A DNA stretch of 64,000 nt from Kribbella caucasensis (lineage in GTDB: Bacteria > Actinomycetota > Actinomycetes > Propionibacteriales > Kribbellaceae). The position numbers and the translations under genes were made by a program. The notes beneath the pieces were generated by a model. That model worked only from the letters and a program-made list of their open reading frames with translations. It did not search any database and was not told the origin of the DNA. Within the stretch, counting starts at the first letter, position 1, and every line of letters starts with the position of its first letter. The stretch lies in assembly GCF_004361855.1 (NCBI RefSeq), contig NZ_SNWQ01000006.1, positions 248,001 to 312,000 on the forward strand, in the 5' to 3' direction. Below, in pieces: positions 9,255 to 16,655 of this stretch.

Positions 9255-9263
9255 CACGGCTCC

Positions 9264-10229
9264 TTACTCGTCGACGGCACGCCGGGTGCCGCGCAGGTAG
9301 AGGACCGCGAACACCAGCGAGATCGCGATCAGGATGTTGCTCAGCGCCGCCCCCTGGCCGAACTTGAAGTCGATGAACGACCGCTCGTACGACTGGGTGG
9401 CCAGCGTCTGGGTGGCGTTCGCCGGACCGCCGCCGGTCATACCGAGGATGACGTCCAGCACCTTGACCGTGTAGACGACCCCGAGCATCAGCAGCACGCT
9501 GGCGACCGCCCGCAGGTTCGGCCAGGTGATGTGCCGGAACGCATTCCACCCGGTGGCGCCGTCCAGTGCCCCCGCCTCGTACAGCTCGCCGGGGATCTCC
9601 TTCAGGCCGCTGTAGAGCAGCGTCACGTTGAACGGGATGCCGATCCAGATGTTCACCCCGATCACGGCGATCAGCGCGAAGCTCGGCGAGTTGAGCCACG
9701 GCACCGGTTCGTCGATCACGCCGAGCCAGGCCAGGCTGCGGTTCAGGATGCCGCTGTCCTGCTCGAGGATCGACCGCCAGGTCGCGCTGGACACGATCAG
9801 CGGCAGCAGCCAGGGCAGCAACAGCAACGACCGCAGGATCCCGCCGAGCGCGAACCGCTTGTTGAAGAACAGCGCCAGCGCGAGCCCGATGACGAACTGG
9901 AAGACGATCGAGCCGATGGTGAACAGTGCCGTGTTCACCATCGCCTTGGAGAACAGCTGGTGTTCCACCACCGCCACGTAGTTGTCCAGCCCGACGAACG
10001 GAGCCGCGCCGGTGAAGAAGGTCTTGAGCGTGTAGTCCTGCAGGCTCATCAGCAGGTTCTTCACCACCGGATAGCCGAACAGCGCGATCATCGCGGCGGC
10101 GGCCGGCAGCACGAACAGGATCTTGGTCAGGTCCTCACCGCGGTGCCGCCGGCCGCGCCGCCTGCGGGATGGTTCCGCAGAGGGCGCGTCGGAGGTACCG
10201 GCCTTGGTGAGCGTGGGTGCGTGCACCAT
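9264..10229 (-). CDS. Sugar ABC transporter permease, MalF type (CUT1)
   Basis: A 321-residue membrane protein. A basic N-terminal tail (RRRRGRRHRG) precedes the first helix near residues 37-55, then five further helices and the EAA loop ELYEAGALDGATGWNAFRHI near residue 215. It pairs with the downstream MalG-type permease to form the membrane channel. It starts 22 bp after the binding-protein gene in the same leftward operon. CUT1 family membership is clear; substrate is inferred from the NagZ/NamZ/MurQ neighbours. Confidence 0.9.
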   Translation of the reverse strand: MVHAPTLTKAGTSDAPSAEPSRRRRGRRHRGEDLTKILFVLPAAAAMIALFGYPVVKNLLMSLQDYTLKTFFTGAAPFVGLDNYVAVVEHQLFSKAMVNTALFTIGSIVFQFVIGLALALFFNKRFALGGILRSLLLLPWLLPLIVSSATWRSILEQDSGILNRSLAWLGVIDEPVPWLNSPSFALIAVIGVNIWIGIPFNVTLLYSGLKEIPGELYEAGALDGATGWNAFRHITWPNLRAVASVLLMLGVVYTVKVLDVILGMTGGGPANATQTLATQSYERSFIDFKFGQGAALSNILIAISLVFAVLYLRGTRRAVDE

Positions 10230-10251
10230 CTCGGTCGTCTCCCCGCCCGGA

Positions 10252-11484
10252 TCAGCCGCCGGAGGCCTTCTTGAAGGCGTCCTGCGCTGTTGCCTGGCCG
10301 GTCAGCGCGAGCTGGATCGCCTGGTAGATCACCTTCGCGGCGTCCGGCCACTTGTCGCCGAGCTTGCCGGTCCGGGACCGGGCGTTGGCGACCTGCTCGG
10401 AGAAGGCCTTCATCGACGGAACTTCCTTGACGTGCTCCGGGCCGAGCGCGGTCCGGGTCGGCACGGTGAACCGGGACTTGGCCCAGCGCATCTCGTTCTC
10501 GTCCGAGGTCAGGCACTTCACGAAGTCGGCGGCCTTCTGCTGCTTGGCCTGTTCCTTGTTCAGCGGCACCGTCCAAGCCTCACCGCCGAGCGGCGCGATC
10601 GGGGTCTGGCCGGTCTTGTTCACCGGGAACTGGACGACCTCCCACTTGACCTGCGGCGTCTCGTTCAGCGACGGGATGTTCCACGGCCCGTTCACCATCA
10701 TCGCGGCCTTGCCGGCGACGAACTGGTCCTTGACGTCACCCTGGGTCCAGTTGATGACGCTCTTGGACGCGGACCCGGACTGCACCAGGTCGACCCACAA
10801 CTGCAACGCCTCGGCCACCTGCGGGCTGGTCAGGTCGGTCTCGTCACCACCGTTGGTCCACATCGGCGGCAAGAACTGCCAGGAACCCTCGTACGTCGCG
10901 TTCGCGTTGAACGCCATCCCGTACCGGCCCGGCTTGGTCAGCTTCTTCGCCGCGGCCTTGAGCTCGTCCCACGTCTTCGGCGGCTGCACACCTTCGTCGG
11001 CCAGGATCTTGGTGTTGTAGAACAGGGCGATCGTGTTGGTCACCGGCGCGAGCCCGTAGAGCTTTCCGTCGTACGAGCCGGCGTCGACGATGCCCTGGGC
11101 GAACCCGTCGCCGCTGAGCCCCATCTCGTTGAGCGGCGCCAGCGCACCGGTCGCGGCGATCTGCTGTACGTCGGGGTTGTCCAGCATCAGCACGTCGGGC
11201 AGCGTCTTCGACGACGCCTGCTGCAGCACCTTCTGGATCAAGGTGTCACCAGGCACCGTCTCCCGCTGCAGAGTGATGCCCAGCTGACTGGCGCAGGCGT
11301 CGAGCCCCTGCTGCACGAGCGTCTTGTCCGGGTCGTTGTTGTAGTAGTCGAGGATGGACAGGCTGGTGACGGTGTCACCCGACGAGGACGATGATCCACC
11401 GCCGTCACCGCAGGCGGCGAGCGCGAGCGACAACGCCGTCGCACCGGCCAGGGCGGCGGAGATCCGCTTGGAGAACATGGGCAT
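10252..11484 (-). CDS. Solute-binding lipoprotein of a CUT1 sugar importer
   Basis: A 410-residue extracellular binding protein, family 1. A lipoprotein signal ends at LAAC with Cys25 as the lipid-anchored residue, followed by a Gly/Ser-rich linker. The body shows the usual two-lobe features (DVLMLDNPDV, LYGLAPVTNTIALFYN, KTWDELKAAAKKL, GKAAMMVNGPW). It is the first gene after the divergent LacI regulator; the start ATG has AAGGAG four bases upstream. Its promoter and two operator-like palindromes lie at 11568-11675. As first gene of the operon it defines the imported sugar, probably a peptidoglycan amino sugar. Confidence 0.9.
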   Translation of the reverse strand: MPMFSKRISAALAGATALSLALAACGDGGGSSSSSGDTVTSLSILDYYNNDPDKTLVQQGLDACASQLGITLQRETVPGDTLIQKVLQQASSKTLPDVLMLDNPDVQQIAATGALAPLNEMGLSGDGFAQGIVDAGSYDGKLYGLAPVTNTIALFYNTKILADEGVQPPKTWDELKAAAKKLTKPGRYGMAFNANATYEGSWQFLPPMWTNGGDETDLTSPQVAEALQLWVDLVQSGSASKSVINWTQGDVKDQFVAGKAAMMVNGPWNIPSLNETPQVKWEVVQFPVNKTGQTPIAPLGGEAWTVPLNKEQAKQQKAADFVKCLTSDENEMRWAKSRFTVPTRTALGPEHVKEVPSMKAFSEQVANARSRTGKLGDKWPDAAKVIYQAIQLALTGQATAQDAFKKASGG

Positions 11485-11567
11485 TCGGCTCCTTCGAGGA
11501 ATGGGTGAGGCCCTCGGCGCCTGACCGGGGCGGTGGGGTGGGCTCGAATCGACACCGCTGATCTAAG

Positions 11568-11577
11568 CGGTTAACCG
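11568..11577. promoter_or_regulatory. LacI-type operator O1
   Basis: CGGTTAACCG is a perfect 10-bp palindrome in the context AAGCGGTTAACCGGG. It shares 11 or more bases with the site at 11624-11633 in the same orientation, with centres 56 bp apart. LacI/GalR proteins bind palindromes with such a central core, and lacI lies divergently 134 bp away. Confidence 0.65.
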
Positions 11578-11623
11578 GGTGGCCCGAAAGATTGCCGGTG
11601 TGCTTGTGTGCAGATCGGTAAAG

Positions 11624-11633
11624 CGGTTAACTG
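11624..11633. promoter_or_regulatory. LacI-type operator O2
   Basis: CGGTTAACTG, one mismatch from the palindrome of O1, in the context AAGCGGTTAACTGGG. It sits just past the expected transcription start of the promoter at 11646-11675, a good place for a repressor to block the transporter operon. Looping with O1 is possible. Confidence 0.65.
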
Positions 11634-11645
11634 GGGTGTTCCAGG

Positions 11646-11675
11646 ACTATGTTCCGTAGGTCACACTGCTGTCAA
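11646..11675 (-). promoter_or_regulatory. Promoter of the transporter/muropeptide operon
   Basis: On the minus strand a perfect TTGACA (11675-11670) is followed after 18 bp by CATAGT (11651-11646). It faces the binding-protein gene, leaving a leader of roughly 150 bases that contains both LacI-type operators. Confidence 0.65.
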
Positions 11676-11710
11676 GAGTTCGGCCGCAGATTCAGGGAGG
11701 GGACTGTCCG

Positions 11711-12736
11711 ATGGTGACCATGCGAGACGTGGCTCAGCGGGCGGGCGTGTCGATCGCGACCGTCTCCTTCGTGCTGAATGACACCAAACCGGTGACCGCG
11801 GCGACCCGGCGCCGGATCGAGCAGGCGATGTCCGAGCTCGGCTTCCGCCGCAACGTGGTCGCCCGCGCGCTGGCCAGCCGGCGGACGCACATCATCGCGA
11901 TGGCGTATCCGGCGCTCGACCACAAGTTCGGCTTCACCGCGGCGGAGTTCTTCACCAGCGCCGCCGACGCCGCCCGCAAACAGGACTACCACCTGGTCCT
12001 CTGGCCGGTCGGCAACGACGGGACCGAGCTGACCGAGCTGGTCGGCCAGGGACTCGTCGACGGAGTCGTGCTGATGGAGGTCCAGCTCGACGACCCCCGG
12101 GTCGGGATCCTGCAGGAGACCGGTACGCCGTTCGCGCTGATCGGCCGGACCACCGAGCTGGCCGGCCTGGACCACGTCGACATCGACTTCGACACCACCG
12201 TCGAGGAGGCTGTCGGCTATCTCCACGGTCTCGGCCATCGGCGTCTCGCCCTGATCTCGGGCAACCTGAAGGATCCCGTGTTCCGGACCTACGGCCCCTA
12301 CGTTCGGTCCGAGGCCGCCTATCGCCGCGTCGCGGCGGAGTACGGGCTCGAAACCGTCGTACTGGAATCGGGCGGCTCCACCCGAGCCGGCCAGGAAGCG
12401 GCCGCTCAGTTGATCCGCGAACACCCGGAGACGACCGCCGTCCTGGTGGTCAACGAGTTCGCCGCCCTCGGCGTGCTCTCCGGCCTGACCCGCCTCGGCC
12501 ACAACGTCCCCGCCGACATCTCGGTCCTCCCACTCCTGATGTCCCCCGAGACGGCGGCCATGTCCGACCCCGAGCTCACCATCATGCGCACCCCCGGCCC
12601 CGAACTCGGCCAACTCGGCACCGAGGCCCTGATCCGCCAACTAGAAGGCGCCACTCCCCTCCCACCCCAGCTAATCCCCGCCACCCTCCACCCCGCCGGC
12701 TCAACAGCCCCACCAAGATCACCAGGAGACCGGTAG
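11711..12736 (+). CDS. LacI-family transcriptional regulator
   Basis: A 341-residue repressor. The N-terminal LacI helix-turn-helix (TMRDVAQRAGVSIATVSFVL, about residues 3-22) is followed by the hinge helix and a periplasmic-binding-like ligand domain. GGGAGGGGA lies seven bases before the ATG at 11711; ATG 11720 is an alternative start. It is transcribed away from the ABC transporter operon and the shared intergenic region holds two matching palindromes, so it very likely represses that operon until a sugar ligand appears. Its 3' end overlaps the convergent SOD-like gene by 18 bp. Confidence 0.92.
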   Translation: MVTMRDVAQRAGVSIATVSFVLNDTKPVTAATRRRIEQAMSELGFRRNVVARALASRRTHIIAMAYPALDHKFGFTAAEFFTSAADAARKQDYHLVLWPVGNDGTELTELVGQGLVDGVVLMEVQLDDPRVGILQETGTPFALIGRTTELAGLDHVDIDFDTTVEEAVGYLHGLGHRRLALISGNLKDPVFRTYGPYVRSEAAYRRVAAEYGLETVVLESGGSTRAGQEAAAQLIREHPETTAVLVVNEFAALGVLSGLTRLGHNVPADISVLPLLMSPETAAMSDPELTIMRTPGPELGQLGTEALIRQLEGATPLPPQLIPATLHPAGSTAPPRSPGDR

Positions 12737-13270
12737 GCAGGCGAGGCGCGGGCCGGCGGTGCCGTGGTGGTCGGTTGGTTCTTGGTGGATGACGATCGAG
12801 CGGTTGCCGGGCTGCGGGATGAACGGGACGGCGGCGATTGCGTGGCCGGTCCCGCCGCTCGTGGTGGTGAAATCGAGCCAGACCTCCGTAGTCGGGTCGA
12901 CGCGGGGTGGGACCACGCCGGCGACGGTGTCGGTGTTGTAGTGCGGGCCAGCCGCGGCACCGTTGCCCTCTACGCACGGTCCGACATGCAGGTGGGCACC
13001 GAACCTGCGGCCTGCCTCGGAACGGTCGATGCCGTAGAGATTCAGGCGGACCGCGCTTCGGCCGTCGCCTGACACCATGCGGAACACCGCATAGGCGCCG
13101 TCGAGCGGCCCCGCGGTCGCCGGCGCCAGATCCCGGACTGCGCCTTGCTCGACCACGACATCGGCACCCGAGTCGTCGCCGGATTGCGCCCAGGCCATCG
13201 GCACGACGGCCAGCGCGGAGACGGCGAGTACGGCCGTCGTGGTCAGAACATTACGGACTGCTGCTGTCAT
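12719..13270 (-). CDS. Exported copper-type superoxide dismutase-like protein
   Basis: A 183-residue protein with a Sec signal peptide (about residues 1-28, ending near AWAQSG). The ATG at 13270, preceded by GAGGGGGAG, is preferred over more upstream in-frame starts. The body matches the Cu/Zn-SOD fold: H-L-H in GAHLHVGPC, GPHYN, IVIHQE and the C-terminal G-T-A-G-P-R-L-A-C containing the active-site-type Arg. These give the four copper-ligand positions, but the two His and one Asp that would complete the zinc site are not visible between GPHYN and IVIHQE. It may be a copper-only SOD or a non-enzymatic relative. It converges on lacI and overlaps it. Confidence 0.75.
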   Translation of the reverse strand: MTAAVRNVLTTTAVLAVSALAVVPMAWAQSGDDSGADVVVEQGAVRDLAPATAGPLDGAYAVFRMVSGDGRSAVRLNLYGIDRSEAGRRFGAHLHVGPCVEGNGAAAGPHYNTDTVAGVVPPRVDPTTEVWLDFTTTSGGTGHAIAAVPFIPQPGNRSIVIHQEPTDHHGTAGPRLACLPVSW

Positions 13271-13423
13271 GACTCCCCCTCGACGTCCATGCTGGAAGCA
13301 CGGATCACTACAACAGACGGGACACTGTCGCGGGCCGGGTGACAGCGAAACCACTGGATGCGGCTGCGAATTTACCCGCCGACGGCGCGCGGCTGGACGC
13401 CGACGCGCTGCTCGGGATGGTGA

Positions 13424-13924
13424 TCAGCTCGCGGCGGTGTCTTGGTCGTCGGGGGTGGAAAGTTCCTCGGCGGCCCAGCGGTCGAGCAGGCCGGCGACCC
13501 GGTCGAGAACGTCGCGGGCCATCCCGTACTCCCGCTCGCCGAACTCCTCGGCGAACCGCTGCTCGAGCTCCCTGAGGCGGTCGTAGCCGTGGCTAGCGAC
13601 CCCCACCCCGTGCTCGGTGTAGGTGACCAGCTTGGCCCGCCGGTCCTCCGGGTCGGGGCGCATCTCGAGGATGCCCAGATCGACCATTTCGCGGATCACC
13701 TCGCCCATCGACTGACGGGTGATCCCGGCCCGCGCAGCCATGTCCGCGGCCCGGGATCCGTCCGGGGCCAGCGTCGCGAAGACCGAGTTGTGGGCCGGTT
13801 TGATCTCCGGATGACCGCGGCGGTGCTGGGTCCGCACCAGGTCGGCCTGCAGCGCCCGGTTGGCCCGGTCGGCCAGCGCGATGAACGGCTTCTGATCGAG
13901 CCGTCGCAGATTGACCCTTGACAT
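13424..13924 (-). CDS. MarR-family transcriptional regulator
   Basis: A 166-residue regulator with a winged helix-turn-helix at about residues 55-115 (ADMAARAGITRQSMGEVIRE for recognition; DPEDRRAKLVTYT for the wing) and flanking dimerisation helices. It is divergent from the gamma-glutamyl thiol operon starting at 13981, and the 56-bp gap contains a near-perfect inverted-repeat element (13927-13964). MarR proteins commonly repress adjacent detoxification genes and respond to oxidants or phenolic compounds. Control of the glutathione-type genes is therefore a strong inference from layout. Confidence 0.9.
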   Translation of the reverse strand: MSRVNLRRLDQKPFIALADRANRALQADLVRTQHRRGHPEIKPAHNSVFATLAPDGSRAADMAARAGITRQSMGEVIREMVDLGILEMRPDPEDRRAKLVTYTEHGVGVASHGYDRLRELEQRFAEEFGEREYGMARDVLDRVAGLLDRWAAEELSTPDDQDTAAS

Positions 13925-13926
13925 CG

Positions 13927-13964
13927 GTAAGGATTCCTTCCAATATTCAGACAGGAATCCTTAC
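13927..13964. promoter_or_regulatory. Double MarR-type operator between divergent genes
   Basis: A 12-bp arm GTAAGGATTCCT (13927-13938) is repeated in perfect inverted form as AGGAATCCTTAC (13953-13964) with a 14-bp AT-rich spacer. Each arm is itself a dyad (AAGGATTCCTT and AGGAATCCT), so two MarR dimers could bind 24 bp apart. The element starts three bases before the marR start codon and ends 16 bp before the ligase start. Confidence 0.7.
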
Positions 13965-13980
13965 AGTATCAGGGGGATCA

Positions 13981-14952
13981 ATGAACACCAAGGAGCTTCG
14001 CCCACTCGTCTCGGGTCTGTTCGCTCGCAGCCGTAGCAGGACGACCCGGGTCGCCGTGGAGCAGGAACTCCTCGTCGCCGACGCCGCGACGGGAGCCGCA
14101 GTACCGATCGAGCGGGTGCGCCACGCGGCTAGGACGGCGGCAGCCGCGCAGTACCTGGGGTTCGAACCCGGCGGTCAGCTCGAGCTGAGCCTGCCCTGCG
14201 CCCCCGACCTGGCCACCCTCACCCGGACCCTCGGCACGCTGACCGACGACCTCCGGCGCCACCTCGCCGCGGCGGACATCCGCACCCAGGCACTCCCCGT
14301 CGACCCGCGCACCGAGGACCAGGTCCCGCTGCAGCTGACGAGTCCGAGGTACGTCGCGATGCAACGTCACTTCGACACCATCGGCCCGGCCGGCCGGCGG
14401 ATGATGCGCCGTACCGCCTCCACTCAGGTGTGCCTCGACTGGTGGCCCGGTCGTGACGGCGCCGAACAGTGGCGGGTCCTCAATCTCGCCGGGCCGTTCC
14501 TGGCCGCGGCGTTCGCGAGGAGTTCGGGACCCGACGGGAGGCTGACCACCTGGCTCGACGTCGACCCCGCCCGGACCGGCTTCGACGACCGCTTGCTGCA
14601 CGGTGACAACCCGGTCGCGGCGTACACCTCGTTCGCAGCTGGGGCGACAGTCTTCACGACCGGCGGACCGGCCGAGCACCTCACCACGTTGTTCCCGCCC
14701 GTCCGCCCTCGCGGGAACTACCTCGAGGTCCGTTTCCTTGACGTCCAAGAGCCCGTCGCGGCTGGGTACATAGTCGCGGTTCTGGCCAGCCTGCTGTACG
14801 ACGACGAGATCCGCCGCCGCACGCTCCGAGCGCTCGAGCCCAACCGCCCTCACCTGGCTGAACACTGGCGCGCGGCTGCCGCAGGGGATATCCCTACCGC
14901 CGTTCGCGGTCGCGAGCTGGTGCCGGTACGAGACTTGGAGCTCGTCGCATGA
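13981..14952 (+). CDS. GCS2-family glutamate-cysteine ligase (EgtA-like, short)
   Basis: A 323-residue ATP-dependent carboxylate-amine ligase predicted to join glutamate and cysteine through the gamma-carboxyl. Family features are the N-terminal acidic motif VAVEQELLVAD (metal/ATP site), RRTASTQVCLDWW and the C-terminal YLEVRFLDVQEP, which resembles actinobacterial EgtA. It is shorter than typical EgtA (about 400 residues or more). The ATG at 13981 is chosen since upstream in-frame codons fall within the operator element. It overlaps gshB by ATGA and is the first gene of the MarR-controlled operon. gamma-Glutamylcysteine supply for glutathione is the likely role. Confidence 0.8.
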   Translation: MNTKELRPLVSGLFARSRSRTTRVAVEQELLVADAATGAAVPIERVRHAARTAAAAQYLGFEPGGQLELSLPCAPDLATLTRTLGTLTDDLRRHLAAADIRTQALPVDPRTEDQVPLQLTSPRYVAMQRHFDTIGPAGRRMMRRTASTQVCLDWWPGRDGAEQWRVLNLAGPFLAAAFARSSGPDGRLTTWLDVDPARTGFDDRLLHGDNPVAAYTSFAAGATVFTTGGPAEHLTTLFPPVRPRGNYLEVRFLDVQEPVAAGYIVAVLASLLYDDEIRRRTLRALEPNRPHLAEHWRAAAAGDIPTAVRGRELVPVRDLELVA

Positions 14953-15929
14953 ACGGCGTCTTGTTCGTCACCGACCCGCTCACCGGGCTGCAGGCCGACA
15001 TCGACGCGAGCATCGGCCTGATGAGCGCCACCCAGGACCTGGGCTCTGACGTGTGGTGCTGCGAGCCGGAAGAGCTTGCCGTGATCGACGGCCACGTGCG
15101 TGCACGCGCTCGTCGGATCCGGCTGCGGCCGCGACGTCCGGCGGGCCGCGACCACCGTTGGATCGTCGACTCGACCTGGTGGGACGAGCTCGACGTCGCG
15201 GTGGTCGAGGTCGACGAGTTCGATCTCGTGCACCTGCGCATCGATCCGCCGGTCGACGCGCGCTATCTGCACACGACGTACCTGCTCGACCTGGTTGAGG
15301 AAGCGGGCACCCGCGTGGTCAACCGGCCCGAAGGGGTCCGCGCGATGCACGAGAAGCTCATCGCGCTGCGGTTCCCCGAGCTGTGCCCACCGACGTACGT
15401 CGGCGCCGACCCCGCCAATCTCCGCGAGTTCGTCGCCAAGATCGGTACGGCGGTCGTCAAGCCGGTCGACGGCTTCGCCGGACTCGATGTCTGGCTGGTC
15501 GACGACAACCATGCCGCGATCGCGTTACTGGAGTCGGCCACCCACGGCGGGCACCGCCAGGTGATCGCCCAGCAATACCTGCCGGCCGTTGCGCACGGCA
15601 ACAAACGGCTGTTCCTGCTCGACGGCGAGATCGTCGGCGCGGTACTGCGCCGGCCGGCCGTCGACGACTTCCGGATCGGCCCACCGGTCGCATCCGCCGA
15701 GATCGACGAGGCCGACCGGGCGATCGTCAACGCGCTCCGCCCACACCTGGTCCGCAACGGCCTCGCCATCGCCGGCCTCGACGTCATCGGCGGCCGGCTG
15801 ATCGAGGTCAACGTGACCTGCCCGGGCGGGATGCACAAGACCGACGCCCTGCTCGGCACCCGGCTCAGCGAAGCCATGGTGCGCCGTCTCACCCAACCAA
15901 CCCGTTACTGCGAAGGAGTTCCGGCATGA
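14949..15929 (+). CDS. gshB: GshB-type glutathione synthetase (ATP-grasp)
   Basis: A 326-residue ATP-grasp enzyme predicted to add glycine (or another amino acid) to gamma-glutamylcysteine. It follows proteobacterial GshB from end to end: LFVTDPLTGL at the N-terminus, RIDPPVDARYLHTTYLLDL near 95-115, VVNRPEGVRAMHEKL, the ATP-binding VVKPVDGFAGLDVWLV, AQQYLPA and KRLFLLDGE, and the metal-binding GLDVIGGRLIEVNVTCPGG. This differs from RimK-like ligases. It is coupled by ATGA overlaps to the ligase before and the MAPEG gene after. GshB is uncommon in actinobacteria, which normally rely on mycothiol, so acquisition by transfer is plausible, although base composition looks like the surroundings. 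Confidence 0.88.
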   Translation: MNGVLFVTDPLTGLQADIDASIGLMSATQDLGSDVWCCEPEELAVIDGHVRARARRIRLRPRRPAGRDHRWIVDSTWWDELDVAVVEVDEFDLVHLRIDPPVDARYLHTTYLLDLVEEAGTRVVNRPEGVRAMHEKLIALRFPELCPPTYVGADPANLREFVAKIGTAVVKPVDGFAGLDVWLVDDNHAAIALLESATHGGHRQVIAQQYLPAVAHGNKRLFLLDGEIVGAVLRRPAVDDFRIGPPVASAEIDEADRAIVNALRPHLVRNGLAIAGLDVIGGRLIEVNVTCPGGMHKTDALLGTRLSEAMVRRLTQPTRYCEGVPA

Positions 15930-16318
15930 CCACCGTGACCATCGTCTGCATCGCCCTGCTGGGCGTCCTGCTCTTCCTCCTCGGCGCCAACGTCAGCCGG
16001 AACCGGGCGATCCGGGGCGCCGGCAACCAGGCGCCGACCGATCCCGCCGACAAGCTCCTGATCGCGATCCGGGCCCATGGCAACGCAGCGGAGTACATCC
16101 CGACGATGATCGTGCTGCTGCTGGTCTGCTCCGCGCTCTCCGACAGCTGGCTCGTCGACGCCTTGGCGGTCGCGTCCCTCGTCGTCCGGACCGTCCACGC
16201 CGTCGGAATGCTCACCGCCAAGACGCTCGCCGCACACGGCCCGCTGCGCGACATCGGCGCGATGGGCACCTACGCCGTCGGCGTCACCCTCGGCATCACC
16301 GCCATCGCAACGATCTGA
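15926..16318 (+). CDS. MAPEG-family membrane protein (glutathione transferase-like)
   Basis: A 130-residue integral membrane protein with four predicted helices. The MAPEG signature is visible as R-A-H-G-N-A-A-E-Y-I-P near residues 50-60, between the first and second helices; the Arg, Asn and Glu form the glutathione site in characterised members. The start ATG overlaps the gshB stop (ATGA). Microsomal-type MAPEG enzymes conjugate glutathione to electrophiles or reduce lipid peroxides, which matches a cluster that appears to make glutathione. Catalytic activity is inferred from family and neighbourhood. Confidence 0.85.
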   Translation: MTTVTIVCIALLGVLLFLLGANVSRNRAIRGAGNQAPTDPADKLLIAIRAHGNAAEYIPTMIVLLLVCSALSDSWLVDALAVASLVVRTVHAVGMLTAKTLAAHGPLRDIGAMGTYAVGVTLGITAIATI

Positions 16319-16325
16319 TCGCGCG

Positions 16326-16655
16326 ATGACGCGACGTCCCGTCATCGGGTTGGTGGGCAGCACGTACGTCGTTCCGCGGTTCTGGGGCGAGCTCCCGGTG
16401 ACCGGCACCCCGACGTCGTACGCCGACGCCGTACTCGCCGCCGGGGGCACACCGGTCGTCCTGGTCGGCCAGTGCGCCACCGTGTCTCTCGACGCCGTCG
16501 ACGCCCTGATCCTCACCGGTGGCGGCGACGTCGACCCAGCCCGGACCGGCACCGACCACTGGCCGGCCTTGGGCGTCCAATGGCACCCCGAGCTCAACGA
16601 CCCAACCGGCCCAGCTCTGTTCAGCTGGCTGGTGGGTTCGCTGATTAGAGCTTGA
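16326..16655 (+). pseudogene. Internally deleted peptidase C26 / gamma-glutamyl amidotransferase
   Basis: A 109-residue frame joins both ends of a class I glutamine amidotransferase of the PuuD/gamma-glutamyl hydrolase type. Residues 1-70 match the N-terminus (RPVIGLVGSTYV, ALILTGGGDVDPA) and residues 81-109 match the C-terminus (LGVQWHPELND, the His-Glu of the triad). About 120-140 residues between them are missing, including the nucleophile-elbow G-I-C-R-G and the oxyanion region, so no catalytic Cys remains. The junction lies near 16545-16570. The frame is open, so it could encode a small protein, but loss of function is more likely. It follows the MAPEG gene by 7 bp and overlaps the convergent glmM end. 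Confidence 0.75.

Noticed and set aside
13339-13423. Short plus-strand frame starting like a real gene (GTG, then MTAKPLDAA-type residues)
   Set aside because: Only about 30 residues look natural before it runs antisense to marR. There is no family match and no clear ribosome site; at most it is a relic.
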